DNA of 40,069 nucleotides from an uncultured Pirellulaceae bacterium (GTDB lineage: Bacteria > Planctomycetota > Planctomycetia > Pirellulales > Pirellulaceae). The notes under the pieces were generated by a model. It searched no databases, was not told where the DNA came from, and was given only the letters and a program-made list of their open reading frames with translations. Below are positions 26,481 through 34,584 of this stretch, piece by piece (position 1 is the first letter of the stretch; the number at the start of each line of letters is the position of its first letter). The stretch lies in NCBI GenBank assembly GCA_937944405.1, contig CALDYR010000010.1:1-40069 (forward strand), in the 5' to 3' direction. A program made the translations under genes and the position numbers.

Positions 26481-26508
26481 GCTTCATTAAATCCGCTTCA
26501 TTAAATCC
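26481..26508. repeat. 14-bp tandem duplication (2 copies)
   Basis: GCTTCATTAAATCC at 26481-26494 and again at 26495-26508, exact, 28 bases upstream of the beta-propeller gene start. The surrounding gap 26294-26535 (242 bases) shows no gene. Confidence 0.9.
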
Positions 26509-26535
26509 GCTCCAAAAAATTACGGAAACCAAGCG

Positions 26536-27654
26536 ATGCGCACCTTTGTAATCCTGTTGTTGGCTTTGGGGGGCAACACAGCCATCGCGCAGCAGAATCA
26601 ACCATGGACTTCGTTTCGTGGGAATGCTCAATCCACGGGTTTCGCGCCAGCAGGCGATTTCAATGCGCTCAAAACGCAATGGGATTTTAAGCTCGACGAT
26701 GGTGGTTTTGAATCGAGCGCCGCGATTGCCGAACAAACCGTTTTTATCGCCGGCGTCACCAATGACGTCAAAGGGAAAATGTTCGCACTGCGGCTAAGCG
26801 ACGGAGAGAAGCAATGGGAATTCGATTCCCCTGACGGATTCATCACCACCCCCGCCTACGACAGCGGTCAGTTATATCTGGGCGACATGCAGGGCGTATT
26901 CCGCTGCGTCGACGGCGGTGGTAAAGAGATCTGGAAATATCAAACCGACGTCGAAATTAACTCGTCGGCGAATGTTTTCAAGGACACCGTTATTTTTGGT
27001 TCGCAGAATGCAAAACTTTACGCGCTGTCCAAAACCACGGGCGAATTGGTTTGGCAAACTGAAGTCAACGATCAAATTCAAAGTTCGATCACGTTGGCCG
27101 GAGACCGCGTTTTTCTGGCCGGGTGTGACAGCCTCCTGCACGTCATCGGTGCCGCGGACGGCAACGCGTTAGGCACCGTGGAGATTGAATCGCCGACCAT
27201 TGCGACTCCTGCAGTGTTGGCCGGTGAGGTCTTCTTCGGTACCGAAAAAGCCGACTTCTTCGCCGTCGATTGGGAGAAAATCGAAGTCAAGTGGAAGCGG
27301 CCTGATCCCCAAGGCGGGAGTTCGATCCGGAGTTCCGCCGCCGTTGCCGATGGGCATATCGTGTTCGGTGGGCGCAATCGGAAACTTTATTCGCTCAACC
27401 CGGTTAATGGAGAAGAAAATTGGACGATAGCGCTGAAAAACAAAGTCGACCCGTCGCCGATTATCCTTGGAAGTCGCGTCGTCGCGGCCTCCAGCGACGG
27501 CCGGTTGTACGTGATCGACTTGGAAACCGGTGAAAAGCTGTGGGAAAAAGAATTCAATGGTAACTTCGTTGGATCACCGGCTTATGCGGACGGTCGAATC
27601 ATCATTGCGACCGACCAGGGCGTGGTCTATTGTTTAAGTCTGGACACGGAGTAG
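26536..27654 (+). CDS. Exported PQQ-like (BamB-type) beta-propeller protein
   Basis: 372 residues. The signal peptide is MRTFVILLLALGGNTAIAQQ. Repeated blades follow: WTSFRGNAQSTGFAP, GKMFALRLSDGEKQWEFDSPDG, QLYLGDMQGVFRCVDGGGKEIWKY, KLYALSKTTGELVWQTEV, KLYSLNPVNGEENWTIAL and RLYVIDLETGEKLWEKEF. This matches the PQQ-enzyme-repeat / BamB-like seven-bladed family. There are no quinoprotein dehydrogenase catalytic residues, so PQQ binding is not implied. It is exported, whereas its plus-strand neighbours appear to be cytosolic. It may be a binding or scaffolding protein, or an unrelated gene in the cluster. Confidence 0.85.
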   Translation: MRTFVILLLALGGNTAIAQQNQPWTSFRGNAQSTGFAPAGDFNALKTQWDFKLDDGGFESSAAIAEQTVFIAGVTNDVKGKMFALRLSDGEKQWEFDSPDGFITTPAYDSGQLYLGDMQGVFRCVDGGGKEIWKYQTDVEINSSANVFKDTVIFGSQNAKLYALSKTTGELVWQTEVNDQIQSSITLAGDRVFLAGCDSLLHVIGAADGNALGTVEIESPTIATPAVLAGEVFFGTEKADFFAVDWEKIEVKWKRPDPQGGSSIRSSAAVADGHIVFGGRNRKLYSLNPVNGEENWTIALKNKVDPSPIILGSRVVAASSDGRLYVIDLETGEKLWEKEFNGNFVGSPAYADGRIIIATDQGVVYCLSLDTE

Positions 27655-27694
27655 GCGATCGATAGGCTTCCGGCAGGCTCGAAGGCCGCACGTC

Positions 27695-27720
27695 GCAACT
27701 TTTGCAACTTTTGCAACTTT
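27695..27720. repeat. 9-bp tandem repeat (about 2.9 copies)
   Basis: GCAACTTTT at 27695-27703 and 27704-27712, then GCAACTTT at 27713-27720, between the beta-propeller and radical SAM genes. Confidence 0.9.
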
Positions 27721-27729
27721 AAAGCACCC

Positions 27730-27763
27730 TACGGCTGAAACCAAACTATGGCTGAAACCAAAA
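27730..27763 (+). repeat. 17-bp tandem duplication over a start codon
   Basis: TACGGCTGAAACCAAAC (27730-27746) is followed by TATGGCTGAAACCAAAA (27747-27763). The second copy contains the ATG of the radical SAM gene (27748); the first has ACG at the same place, so the start region was duplicated. Confidence 0.85.
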
Positions 27764-29055
27764 AAACCGAAGTCGGCAGTTACTTCATTTCCAACTACCC
27801 GCCGTTCTCCCAGTGGAAATCTGAGCAACTGGATGCCGTCACATCGGTATTGGCTCAACCACCGGTCGCCGAAACGCCGCTGGGACTGTATCTGCATATT
27901 CCCTTTTGCCGGAAACGGTGCAAGTTCTGCTACTTCAAAGTCTTCACCGACCAAAACGCGAAAGAGATCGAATCGTATGTCGCGGCGTTGTGCAAGGAAA
28001 TCGAATTGGTCAGCCAGCAACCTGTCATGGGCGATCGCCCTTTTCGGTTCGTTTATTTTGGTGGCGGCACCCCTTCATTTTTAAGCGCTCGGCAACTGAC
28101 ATCGTTGGTCGACCGCTTGCGCCAAAACATCAATTGGGACCGCGCCGAAGAGGTGACTTTCGAATGCGAACCGGGAACGCTTCAAGAGAATAAAATTAAG
28201 ACGCTGAAGGAACTTGGCGTGACGCGGTTAAGCCTGGGCGTAGAAAACTTCACCGATTCAGTGCTTGAGGAAAACGGCCGGGCGCACCTTTCCAAGGAAG
28301 TTTATAAAGCGTGGGACTGGATCAAAGCGGCTGATTTTGACAACGTCAACATTGATTTAATCTCAGGCATGGTCGGCGAAACATGGGACAATTGGAAATA
28401 CAACATCGCCCAAGCGATCCAACTTTCTCCCGAAAGCGTAACGATCTATCAAATGGAATTGCCGTTCAATACAGTTTATTCCAAGGATATCTTGGGCGAA
28501 AAAATTGAAACGCCGGTCGCGGACTGGGACACCAAGCGTGCATGGTTGGACTACGCATACGACGAATTTTTGGCCGCTGGATATAAGATCAGCAGCGCCT
28601 ACACGGTCGTCAAAGACAGCCGCAAAGTCAACTTCAGCTACCGTGATAATCTGTGGCAGGGCTCCGATCTGTTGGCAACCGGAATCGCCAGTTTCGGTCA
28701 CGTGTCCGGCATCCATTACCAGAACAAAGCCGACATGGCGCAATACAAAGAAGAACTGATCCAACACGGCCGTTTGCCTTTGGGCCGCGCTTTTGCACCG
28801 ACGAAACACCAGTTGTTGATTCGCGAAATGATTTTGCAATTGAAACGTGGGTATTTGGAGGTCGATTACTTCCGGCGAAAATACGATGTCGACATTACCC
28901 AACAATGGGCCAATGAATTTAAGGACCACGCCGCCCAAGGGATGCTGACCTTCGATGACGCCGGTGTCGAATTGACTCGTAAAGGATTCCTACACGCCGA
29001 CGCGCTGTTGCCGCCGTTCTTTGAAGCCGAAAGCCGAGGCGTCAGATATACGTAG
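27748..29055 (+). CDS. HemN/HemW-like radical SAM protein
   Basis: 435 residues. The radical SAM cluster motif is HIPFCRKRCKFCYF, with Cys54, Cys58 and Cys61 in CxxxCxxC spacing. The HemN/HemW family fold continues with FVYFGGGTPSFL, VTFECEPGTL, TRLSLGVENF and NIDLISGMVGET. The fourth Cys near the motif found in HemN (CxxxCxxCxC) is absent; Tyr-Phe follows instead. The C-terminal HemN-type domain is present (LIREMILQLKRGYLEVDYFRRKY). These proteins range from coproporphyrinogen oxidases to heme chaperones and methyltransferases, so the name does not define a reaction. Its neighbours carry a lipoyl domain and Fe-S clusters, which argues for a specialised role rather than heme synthesis. Confidence 0.85.
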   Translation: MAETKKTEVGSYFISNYPPFSQWKSEQLDAVTSVLAQPPVAETPLGLYLHIPFCRKRCKFCYFKVFTDQNAKEIESYVAALCKEIELVSQQPVMGDRPFRFVYFGGGTPSFLSARQLTSLVDRLRQNINWDRAEEVTFECEPGTLQENKIKTLKELGVTRLSLGVENFTDSVLEENGRAHLSKEVYKAWDWIKAADFDNVNIDLISGMVGETWDNWKYNIAQAIQLSPESVTIYQMELPFNTVYSKDILGEKIETPVADWDTKRAWLDYAYDEFLAAGYKISSAYTVVKDSRKVNFSYRDNLWQGSDLLATGIASFGHVSGIHYQNKADMAQYKEELIQHGRLPLGRAFAPTKHQLLIREMILQLKRGYLEVDYFRRKYDVDITQQWANEFKDHAAQGMLTFDDAGVELTRKGFLHADALLPPFFEAESRGVRYT

Positions 29056-29193
29056 TGGTTTGGCGCCGTTAAAAATTAGGGTTCTTCAGTTTAATCGTTT
29101 CGGTGAAAGCCCGGTTTATTTAGTGTGACGGGCCCGAATTTTGGCGAATTGAGTTACCCCGAAATCACGACTTGCCGAATCACGAGGCCCGCC

Positions 29194-29661
29194 ATGCAGC
29201 ATCACATTTTTATGATGGGGGAATTCGAAGCTGTTTTCCCTGACGATCGACAATATCACCGCAATCACATGTGGTCTCAACGACGATCCACCGGCGAAGA
29301 ACGTTTCGGATTCACCGCGTATGCCGTGCGTTTGCTACAGGACGTTTATTTTTTGGATTGGTCCATCGACGCCCCGGTCGCGATTACTGCGGGACAGGAA
29401 ATTGGCGCAATCGAAAGCAAGAAAGCCGAAAGTAGCCTTTACGCAGCGGTCTCTGGGAACTTAACTCAATTTAACGAATCCCTCATGGATGATCCTTCGG
29501 CGATCAACGTCGACAAATACGAAACCGGATGGTTGTTTGAGATGGACGTTTCGTTACCGACTGACAGCACGCGCCCCTTAGATGTCGAAGGCTATCTAGA
29601 ACTGTTGATCGGAGTTTGGGAAAAGACGCAACGAACCATCAAAGGGCAAGCCAACGAGTAA
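29194..29661 (+). CDS. GcvH-like lipoyl-domain carrier protein
   Basis: 155 residues from the ATG at 29194, with GAGG eight bases upstream; an in-frame GTG at 29125 would add 23 unconserved residues. The H-protein fold is seen as FGFTAYAVRLLQDVYFLD, then the lipoyl-lysine motif IESKKAESSLYAAVSG (Lys77 at the usual position) and the closing DKYETGWLFEM. Standard GcvH has ExVKAxSxxxxPVSG; here the preceding Val is Lys and the Pro is Ala. No gcvP or gcvT gene is nearby. Some GcvH-like proteins act as dedicated lipoyl carriers outside glycine cleavage, for example in sulfur metabolism, so a similar carrier role for this cluster is possible. It lies between a radical SAM gene and a ferredoxin gene on the same strand. 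Confidence 0.8.
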   Translation: MQHHIFMMGEFEAVFPDDRQYHRNHMWSQRRSTGEERFGFTAYAVRLLQDVYFLDWSIDAPVAITAGQEIGAIESKKAESSLYAAVSGNLTQFNESLMDDPSAINVDKYETGWLFEMDVSLPTDSTRPLDVEGYLELLIGVWEKTQRTIKGQANE

Positions 29662-29800
29662 AACGATGTGCTGGAAGCTTCGGCCGATTCGCCGACCGGC
29701 CAATCATAGGTCACTTCGACGATAGGACTGTTGGCGACTTTATGGATGGGGTGTGTTAAACTAAGTTCAAGAAACCGAATTCAGCAAAAAACCAAATCCT

Positions 29801-30892
29801 ATGGCGAAACGCATTTCCGTGGTGGTCTCACAAGGCCCGAGCAAAAATCCCGTCAAACGCAAGCTTGAGGAGGACATTGTCGCTGCCTTACTGTTTGAAA
29901 ATGGCATCGACGTAACAGTTGTACCCAATCTCTATGATATCAAACCCGACAGTACCGGGATGTTGGCACTCAAATCGATCAGCGGCAACATGATCGTTTG
30001 TTCATGGTTGTTCGAACGTGCGGCACATTGGGTGTTGGACCGCAATGACATTTCGGGACAGGTCGGCAAAATCCTTCTCCAGGACGCCTATGAGGAAGAA
30101 GAGGGGAATGAATTCGCCGAAGAAGACCTCGAAAACGCACCGCCCGAATTAAAATCAACCGTCGTCAGCCAACGGGAGATTACGAATCGAAAGATTTACT
30201 GTTTAGACCTTAAAGCTTCCACCAGAGCCGATGATTTTATCGCAGAAGCAAAACGCATCCAACGCGCGAACTTGGTCCAGGTGGTTTCACTCAATGATGT
30301 GATTTCCGGCGGCGCGATGCAGCGTCTTGATACGCCGACCAAAGATACCGCGATCACCAAAGATGGATCGGGAATCGAAGGTTTAGCCACCAGTGGTTTG
30401 GATATCGGCCCTGCGACGGTAAAACGAATCGAAAATTCTCAGGGCCGGCGTTGGTACCCTGTGATCGACTACAGCCGCTGCACCAATTGTATGGAGTGCA
30501 TCGATTTTTGTTTGTTCGGTGTCTATGGAGTCGACCGAATCGACACGATTCTGGTGGAACAGCCCGACAATTGCCGTAAGGGCTGTCCGGCATGCAGTCG
30601 CGTTTGCCCGGAGAACGCGATCATGTTCCCCCAACACAAAACCCCAGCGATTGCCGGGTCTGCCGAAGGCAATGCAAGCATGAAGATTGACTTGTCACAG
30701 TTATTCGGCGGTCCTGCCGATGGCAAATCTGCCGAAGAGATTGCCGCGATTGAGCGCGATGAACAGTTGCTGATCGCCGGTCGCGATGCCGTTGGCATGC
30801 AAGGGCTGGAACGCCGACACTCAGTCACAACCGCTGCAGCCCCCAAAGACGATTTGGACAAACTGTTGGATCAGTTAGACGACTTTGAATGA
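29801..30892 (+). CDS. Two-[4Fe-4S] ferredoxin-domain protein
   Basis: 363 residues. The N-terminal 220 residues are not recognised; they are mixed alpha/beta with an acidic stretch (EEEEGNEFAEEDLE). Two Fe-S motifs follow: Cys227-x2-Cys230-x2-Cys233-x3-Cys237 (RCTNCMECIDFC) and Cys258-x3-Cys262-x2-Cys265-x3-Cys269 (NCRKGCPACSRVCP). The order and spacing fit a bacterial dicluster ferredoxin fold with an altered second motif. A C-terminal tail (about 275-363) includes IDLSQLFGGPADG and an acidic end. It could pass electrons to the radical SAM protein or to the lipoyl carrier. The long N-terminus suggests a partner-binding or enzymatic role beyond simple electron transfer. Confidence 0.75.
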   Translation: MAKRISVVVSQGPSKNPVKRKLEEDIVAALLFENGIDVTVVPNLYDIKPDSTGMLALKSISGNMIVCSWLFERAAHWVLDRNDISGQVGKILLQDAYEEEEGNEFAEEDLENAPPELKSTVVSQREITNRKIYCLDLKASTRADDFIAEAKRIQRANLVQVVSLNDVISGGAMQRLDTPTKDTAITKDGSGIEGLATSGLDIGPATVKRIENSQGRRWYPVIDYSRCTNCMECIDFCLFGVYGVDRIDTILVEQPDNCRKGCPACSRVCPENAIMFPQHKTPAIAGSAEGNASMKIDLSQLFGGPADGKSAEEIAAIERDEQLLIAGRDAVGMQGLERRHSVTTAAAPKDDLDKLLDQLDDFE

Positions 30893-31007
30893 TCATCATC
30901 GATGATATGGCCGACCTTGGTTTTAAAAAAAAGGTGAACAAAGCCGAGGCGAAGCATCCTCTACTGCCAGAGTTTCGAATCAACGTTTGACGAGGGTTCC
31001 ATTCTCC

Positions 31008-31703
31008 CTATTTGCACAATAACGCGCAATCGCAAGCCCATCGGTATGGGTGTGCCGAGTTTTGATTGTAGTAGTCGATAAACTTGAGGATTCGTTGATT
31101 GAGGTCGTTTACGGATTTGAAGGCGCCGTGTCGAATTAGCTTTCTTCGAAGCACTCCCAACGCAGGACGTTGAAATGGAATCGACAATGTTACGTTGACA
31201 GCTTCGTCGGCGATTTCAGCCGCTGTCCATGTGGCGCTGGGCCGATCCGATTCTGAGTCAGGAGCCTCGCAGGCGATCGCCACGATAGCTGCTTGTTGTT
31301 CCGTGGAAAATGTGGAGCCGCGACCTTTACGGGGTTGGTCACTGGGAACTTTTGCCACGGCGCGCTCAAGGGCGGCACGCGTTTGGTTGCACTCAACCTC
31401 AACGAGTTCATCAAAGCGCGCTTTCCAGCGTCGTCGCCAAAGGCCAACCTGTTGCGGGTTGAGCCCAACGATTTCACTAATGAACTCGTTGTTCTTCTTG
31501 TCGAAGCCCAGCAAAACGATCTGAGCACGCTGCGCCAATCGAACAGCAACGGTGCGACTGGTAACCATTGATTCGAGAATTTTCATTTGAACTGCGCCAA
31601 GAAGTATTTTCGCCGCCGTTCCCGGCATACCTCCGCTCCTGTCAAAAACGGGAACGCCGCAAAAGTCTCCCCTCCAACAAATGCCGATTTGAAGTTCAAC
31701 CAC
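31008..31703 (-). pseudogene. IS630-family transposase remnant with deleted catalytic core
   Basis: On the minus strand the N-terminal part has the helix-turn-helix region VAVRLAQRAQIVLLGFD, then IVGLNPQQVGLWRRRW and GRGSTFSTEQQAAIVAIACE with RPSATWTAAEIADEAV. These are typical of IS630 transposases. After about residue 185 it jumps to the family's C-terminus, SVNDLNQRILKFIDYYNQN and AHPYRWACD, still in frame. The DDE core in between (over 100 residues) is lost. The first 40 residues are not family-like, so the original start is probably near 31580. It lies between the ferredoxin gene and the SPASM-type radical SAM gene and may have separated a once-continuous cluster. Confidence 0.75.
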
Positions 31704-31938
31704 TAGTGGCCTTTTTATCAGAGGCTTGGGGGAGAAGCATTTTCAAGAATTTCGGATCCTGCTGAAATTCGATGTCGTGACCGCCGGAAGCAATGCGCTC
31801 GCCCCGACAAGCAGAAACATCACGATGCCTTCGCCGCTTTGTTGGATTTCAAAAAAGCAAAGCGGACTTTTCCTATGGACATCTGCGCTGCGCGAGTGCG
31901 TTAAGTCATTCACTCCAGATTTATTTCGGCGCAACCGA
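31704..31938. other. Short intergenic stretch, no gene seen
   Basis: 235 bases between the IS630 remnant and the radical SAM stop. Open frames here are chance; no repeat or RNA is recognised. Confidence 0.4.
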
Positions 31939-33210
31939 TTATTTCAGCTTCACTAAATCCTGTGGGGGCGGGGGGGCCGACATCGGATCGATCCACTTAG
32001 AAGCCTCAAAGTGTTTTTCATAAACACCATAGTCATGGTAAGCGATTTTCTTGGCGATACGATATGCCCAGCTTTTCTCTGCGATGGGCTTCATTGTGGG
32101 AGAGTACTGGGAAGGGTGAGGTTGGGAGGCGCGAAGTTCGGCCAGTGCTGTTTTGCGGGCGGTCGAATCTTCGGCACCGTGACGTTCGGCTAAAGATTCG
32201 ATTAAGTCGGGACGCTCTAACACGATACAACCGCGCGTATGCTGGGCGGCCGTTTTACGAAAATCCTTTAAGTACTCCGATTCGTTAAACACTTCGTCCA
32301 ACGGCCGATCATCGTGAATCGACTCTTTGGCGAACTGGATAATGGGACAGGGTTCAATATCGCCCCAAGGATTGACGTGATGTGTAAATCCGGTCGCCGC
32401 CGGACAGAGCGCGTTTCCATCGGCGTCATAATAGGCATCGATCACAATGATGGGTTTCTTACACCGAATATCGACGACGAACTGTCGCGCCCGACGTTGT
32501 TGTTCGGGAGTCAGCGCTAAATCGGGAGATGCGTCGGGCCCGACCGGACGAAAGACATGAAACCAGGTATACAACACCCCCATTTCAATCAACCGGTCCA
32601 CCCATTTTTCAGTCAACAGATCGTCGATGTTCGTTTGACAAAGACTTGTACAAACACCCGTCATTACCTTATTGTTCAGGCAGTTTTGCAACCCTTCCAT
32701 CGTTGCCGAATAGACCCCCATTTTCCCGCGCCGTTGGTCACTGATGATTTCAGAACCTTCAATACTAATCAGGGCCGTGACGTTTCCACACTTCCTTAAC
32801 CGTTTGGCGACTTCATCAGTGATGAAGTGTCCATTGGTGAAGACTTGAAAGTAGGCGTCGGGATGGGCCTCCAATACGTCGAAGAGTTCCTTGTGCATGA
32901 AGGGTTCACCCCCAAGAATTCCGAAGAACGAATTCCCCATCTTCTTCGCCGTGGTGATCATGCGGTTGAGCGCGTCGACTTCGATTTTGTGCTGTTTTGA
33001 AGCCACGTCAACCCAGCATCCCTGGCAACGCAGGTTACAACTGTTGATGATCGAGATATAAAGATAGGGTGGAAAAAAATCCCCCCGTTTCAGACGCCGT
33101 TTGTGCGTCTGAACGCTGTAAAGCCCTTTCATCCCCATGTTCCACGCCAACTTCCAAAGCAACCGTTTATCAGTTTCCAGCAACATTCGTTTGGCAAGTC
33201 GAAGATACAT
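31939..33210 (-). CDS. Radical SAM protein with SPASM-like C-terminus
   Basis: 423 residues from the ATG at 33210; an upstream GTG (33261) would add 17 residues. The cluster motif is NSCNLRCQGCWVD, with Cys58, Cys62 and Cys65. The fold continues with GNSFFGILGGEPFMHKEL, FQVFTNGHFI and ALISIEGSE. The C-terminal part holds further cysteines (LCPAATG, DIEPCPI, TRGCIV) in SPASM-like spacing, suggesting auxiliary Fe-S binding. The substrate is unknown. It is divergent from the DUF2927 gene, with only 86 bases between their start codons. It lies 1 kb from the lipoyl/ferredoxin genes, separated by an IS630 remnant, and may belong to the same pathway. Confidence 0.8.
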   Translation of the reverse strand: MYLRLAKRMLLETDKRLLWKLAWNMGMKGLYSVQTHKRRLKRGDFFPPYLYISIINSCNLRCQGCWVDVASKQHKIEVDALNRMITTAKKMGNSFFGILGGEPFMHKELFDVLEAHPDAYFQVFTNGHFITDEVAKRLRKCGNVTALISIEGSEIISDQRRGKMGVYSATMEGLQNCLNNKVMTGVCTSLCQTNIDDLLTEKWVDRLIEMGVLYTWFHVFRPVGPDASPDLALTPEQQRRARQFVVDIRCKKPIIVIDAYYDADGNALCPAATGFTHHVNPWGDIEPCPIIQFAKESIHDDRPLDEVFNESEYLKDFRKTAAQHTRGCIVLERPDLIESLAERHGAEDSTARKTALAELRASQPHPSQYSPTMKPIAEKSWAYRIAKKIAYHDYGVYEKHFEASKWIDPMSAPPPPQDLVKLK

Positions 33211-33296
33211 TGGCGTTGAGCGGTTAGAGTACGATGTTAGTAAAAGACGGTATTCTAACACCCAGCGGTAACAAATCTAATACGAAGACAAATCTA

Positions 33297-34007
33297 ATGA
33301 GAACTTACGCGATTGGACGGTGTGCCATTTTGTGTCAAATGCTGTTCAGCGGTGCACTGAATTCAACAACATCGGCGCAAGAAACCAAAGATAAAAATAC
33401 GCTGCTGTTTGTGGGTGACGTTTTGACGAAAACGGAGTACGAAATCACCGGTGGTGGGCGTGTCATCCGTTGGGAGAAACCGCCGACGCTTTCTGTTTTT
33501 GGCGATCAAGACCGACATCCGCCAGTGGTGGCTCAGACTTTACGCGACATCAACCGAGCGATGCCTGGTCACCTTCAGATAAACCAACTGCCGGACGAAG
33601 ACGAATCAGCGCTGATCAAGCTTTACTTCATCAAGCTGGAGTCTTTTGCCGAAATTGCCAAGGAGCACAACTTCGAAGTGATCGCCAACAATCGTGGTTT
33701 TTTCTTCGTCCAGTGGAATGGGAAATTCGAAATCATTTCAGCCATCGTTTTGATCGCTGAAGATAAACTTTCGGGGCGCGCGTTGAGCCATTTTGTGTTG
33801 GAAGAAGTAGTTCAAACGATGGGCTTGGTCGGCGATTCTAAACGATTTTCCAAAAGCATTTTTTACGAAAGTGCGCCACTGTCGCGTTTTGGTACCTCCA
33901 CACGCCTGTCACCGCTTGACCGAAAGTTGATTGGTTTTCTGTACCAGCACGTCCCGGCGGGTTCGGTTGCGATCGAAGTGGGACAATTGTTTGAAAAACA
34001 CTGGTGA
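33297..34007 (+). CDS. Exported DUF2927-family protein
   Basis: 236 residues from the ATG at 33297; an earlier start at 33234 would add 21 residues that disrupt the signal peptide. The signal peptide is IGRCAILCQMLFSGALNSTTSAQE. DUF2927-like features are GGGRVIRWEKPPTLSVFG and the SHFVLEEVVQTMGLVGDS segment, where many members have a zinc-protease-like helix; here the His-Glu pattern is not complete, so peptidase activity is not implied. The last part includes SIFYESAPLSRFG and LSPLDRKLIGFLYQHVPAG. Probable location is the periplasm or cell surface. Function unknown. Confidence 0.75.
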   Translation: MRTYAIGRCAILCQMLFSGALNSTTSAQETKDKNTLLFVGDVLTKTEYEITGGGRVIRWEKPPTLSVFGDQDRHPPVVAQTLRDINRAMPGHLQINQLPDEDESALIKLYFIKLESFAEIAKEHNFEVIANNRGFFFVQWNGKFEIISAIVLIAEDKLSGRALSHFVLEEVVQTMGLVGDSKRFSKSIFYESAPLSRFGTSTRLSPLDRKLIGFLYQHVPAGSVAIEVGQLFEKHW

Positions 34008-34022
34008 TCCTGTGCATCGGCG

Positions 34023-34496
34023 TTACTGTTTTTCGGCGCGTTTTACAATCGCATCAAAATGCTTTTTCTCGACCGGTTGAACTGATAACCGCGACCCTTT
34101 CCGCAGAAGCTCCATTCCCTCCAGCGTCTTCATTTCGCGCAATTCGTTAAGCGCGATGATCTCTTTAAACTTGCTGACGAACTTTACATCTACCATGTAC
34201 CAGGTCGGCGATTCATGTTTCGATTTTGGATCGTAGTGTTTGTCTTGGGGGTCAAAGGCCGTAAAATCGGGATAGGATTCCTTGTGAATTTCAGCGACAC
34301 CGACAATGCCCGGCGGTTTGGCGTTGGAGTGGTAAAAAAGTACGCCATCGCCTATCTTCATATCGTCGCGCATAAAATTACGAGCCTGATAATTGCGGAC
34401 GCCGTCCCAATGCGTAGTTTTATCTTCCTTGAGTTGGTCGATGGGATATTTTTCCGGTTCCGATTTCATTAACCAGTATCTTTTTTTCACAGCCAT
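34023..34496 (-). CDS. EVE-domain protein
   Basis: 157 residues, the full length of a single EVE domain. The characteristic start KRYWLMKSEPEKYPIDQL and WDGVRNYQARNFMRDDMKIGDGVLFYHSN match the family, as does WYMVDVKFVSKFKEII in the middle. EVE domains have a PUA-like fold, and several bind modified bases in DNA or RNA. It converges on the DUF2927 gene and is divergent from the thioesterase gene. Its ligand cannot be read from the sequence. Confidence 0.9.
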   Translation of the reverse strand: MAVKKRYWLMKSEPEKYPIDQLKEDKTTHWDGVRNYQARNFMRDDMKIGDGVLFYHSNAKPPGIVGVAEIHKESYPDFTAFDPQDKHYDPKSKHESPTWYMVDVKFVSKFKEIIALNELREMKTLEGMELLRKGSRLSVQPVEKKHFDAIVKRAEKQ

Positions 34497-34584
34497 CAGT
34501 TTACAGCTTTAATGTTTAAGTTAAGTATTGAAGCGCGGCGTGGTCAACTTATTTCACGCGACACCATTTGTCAAAGCATTCCCC

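Noticed and set aside
26536-27654. PQQ-dependent dehydrogenase
   Set aside because: The protein is too short and lacks the catalytic Asp/Glu and the tryptophan-docking blades of quinoprotein dehydrogenases; only the blade repeats are present.
27695-27720. CRISPR-like repeat
   Set aside because: The units are 9 bp and contiguous, without spacers, so this is a simple tandem repeat.
27748-29055. Calling the radical SAM protein HemN or HemW and assigning heme biosynthesis
   Set aside because: The fourth Cys of HemN is missing and the gene sits with lipoyl, ferredoxin and dehydrogenase genes, so only the broad family is supported.
22392-30892. Ladderane or other named lipid biosynthesis cluster
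   Set aside because: No acyl carrier protein, ketosynthase or desaturase genes are present; the gene set does not match any lipid cluster I know.
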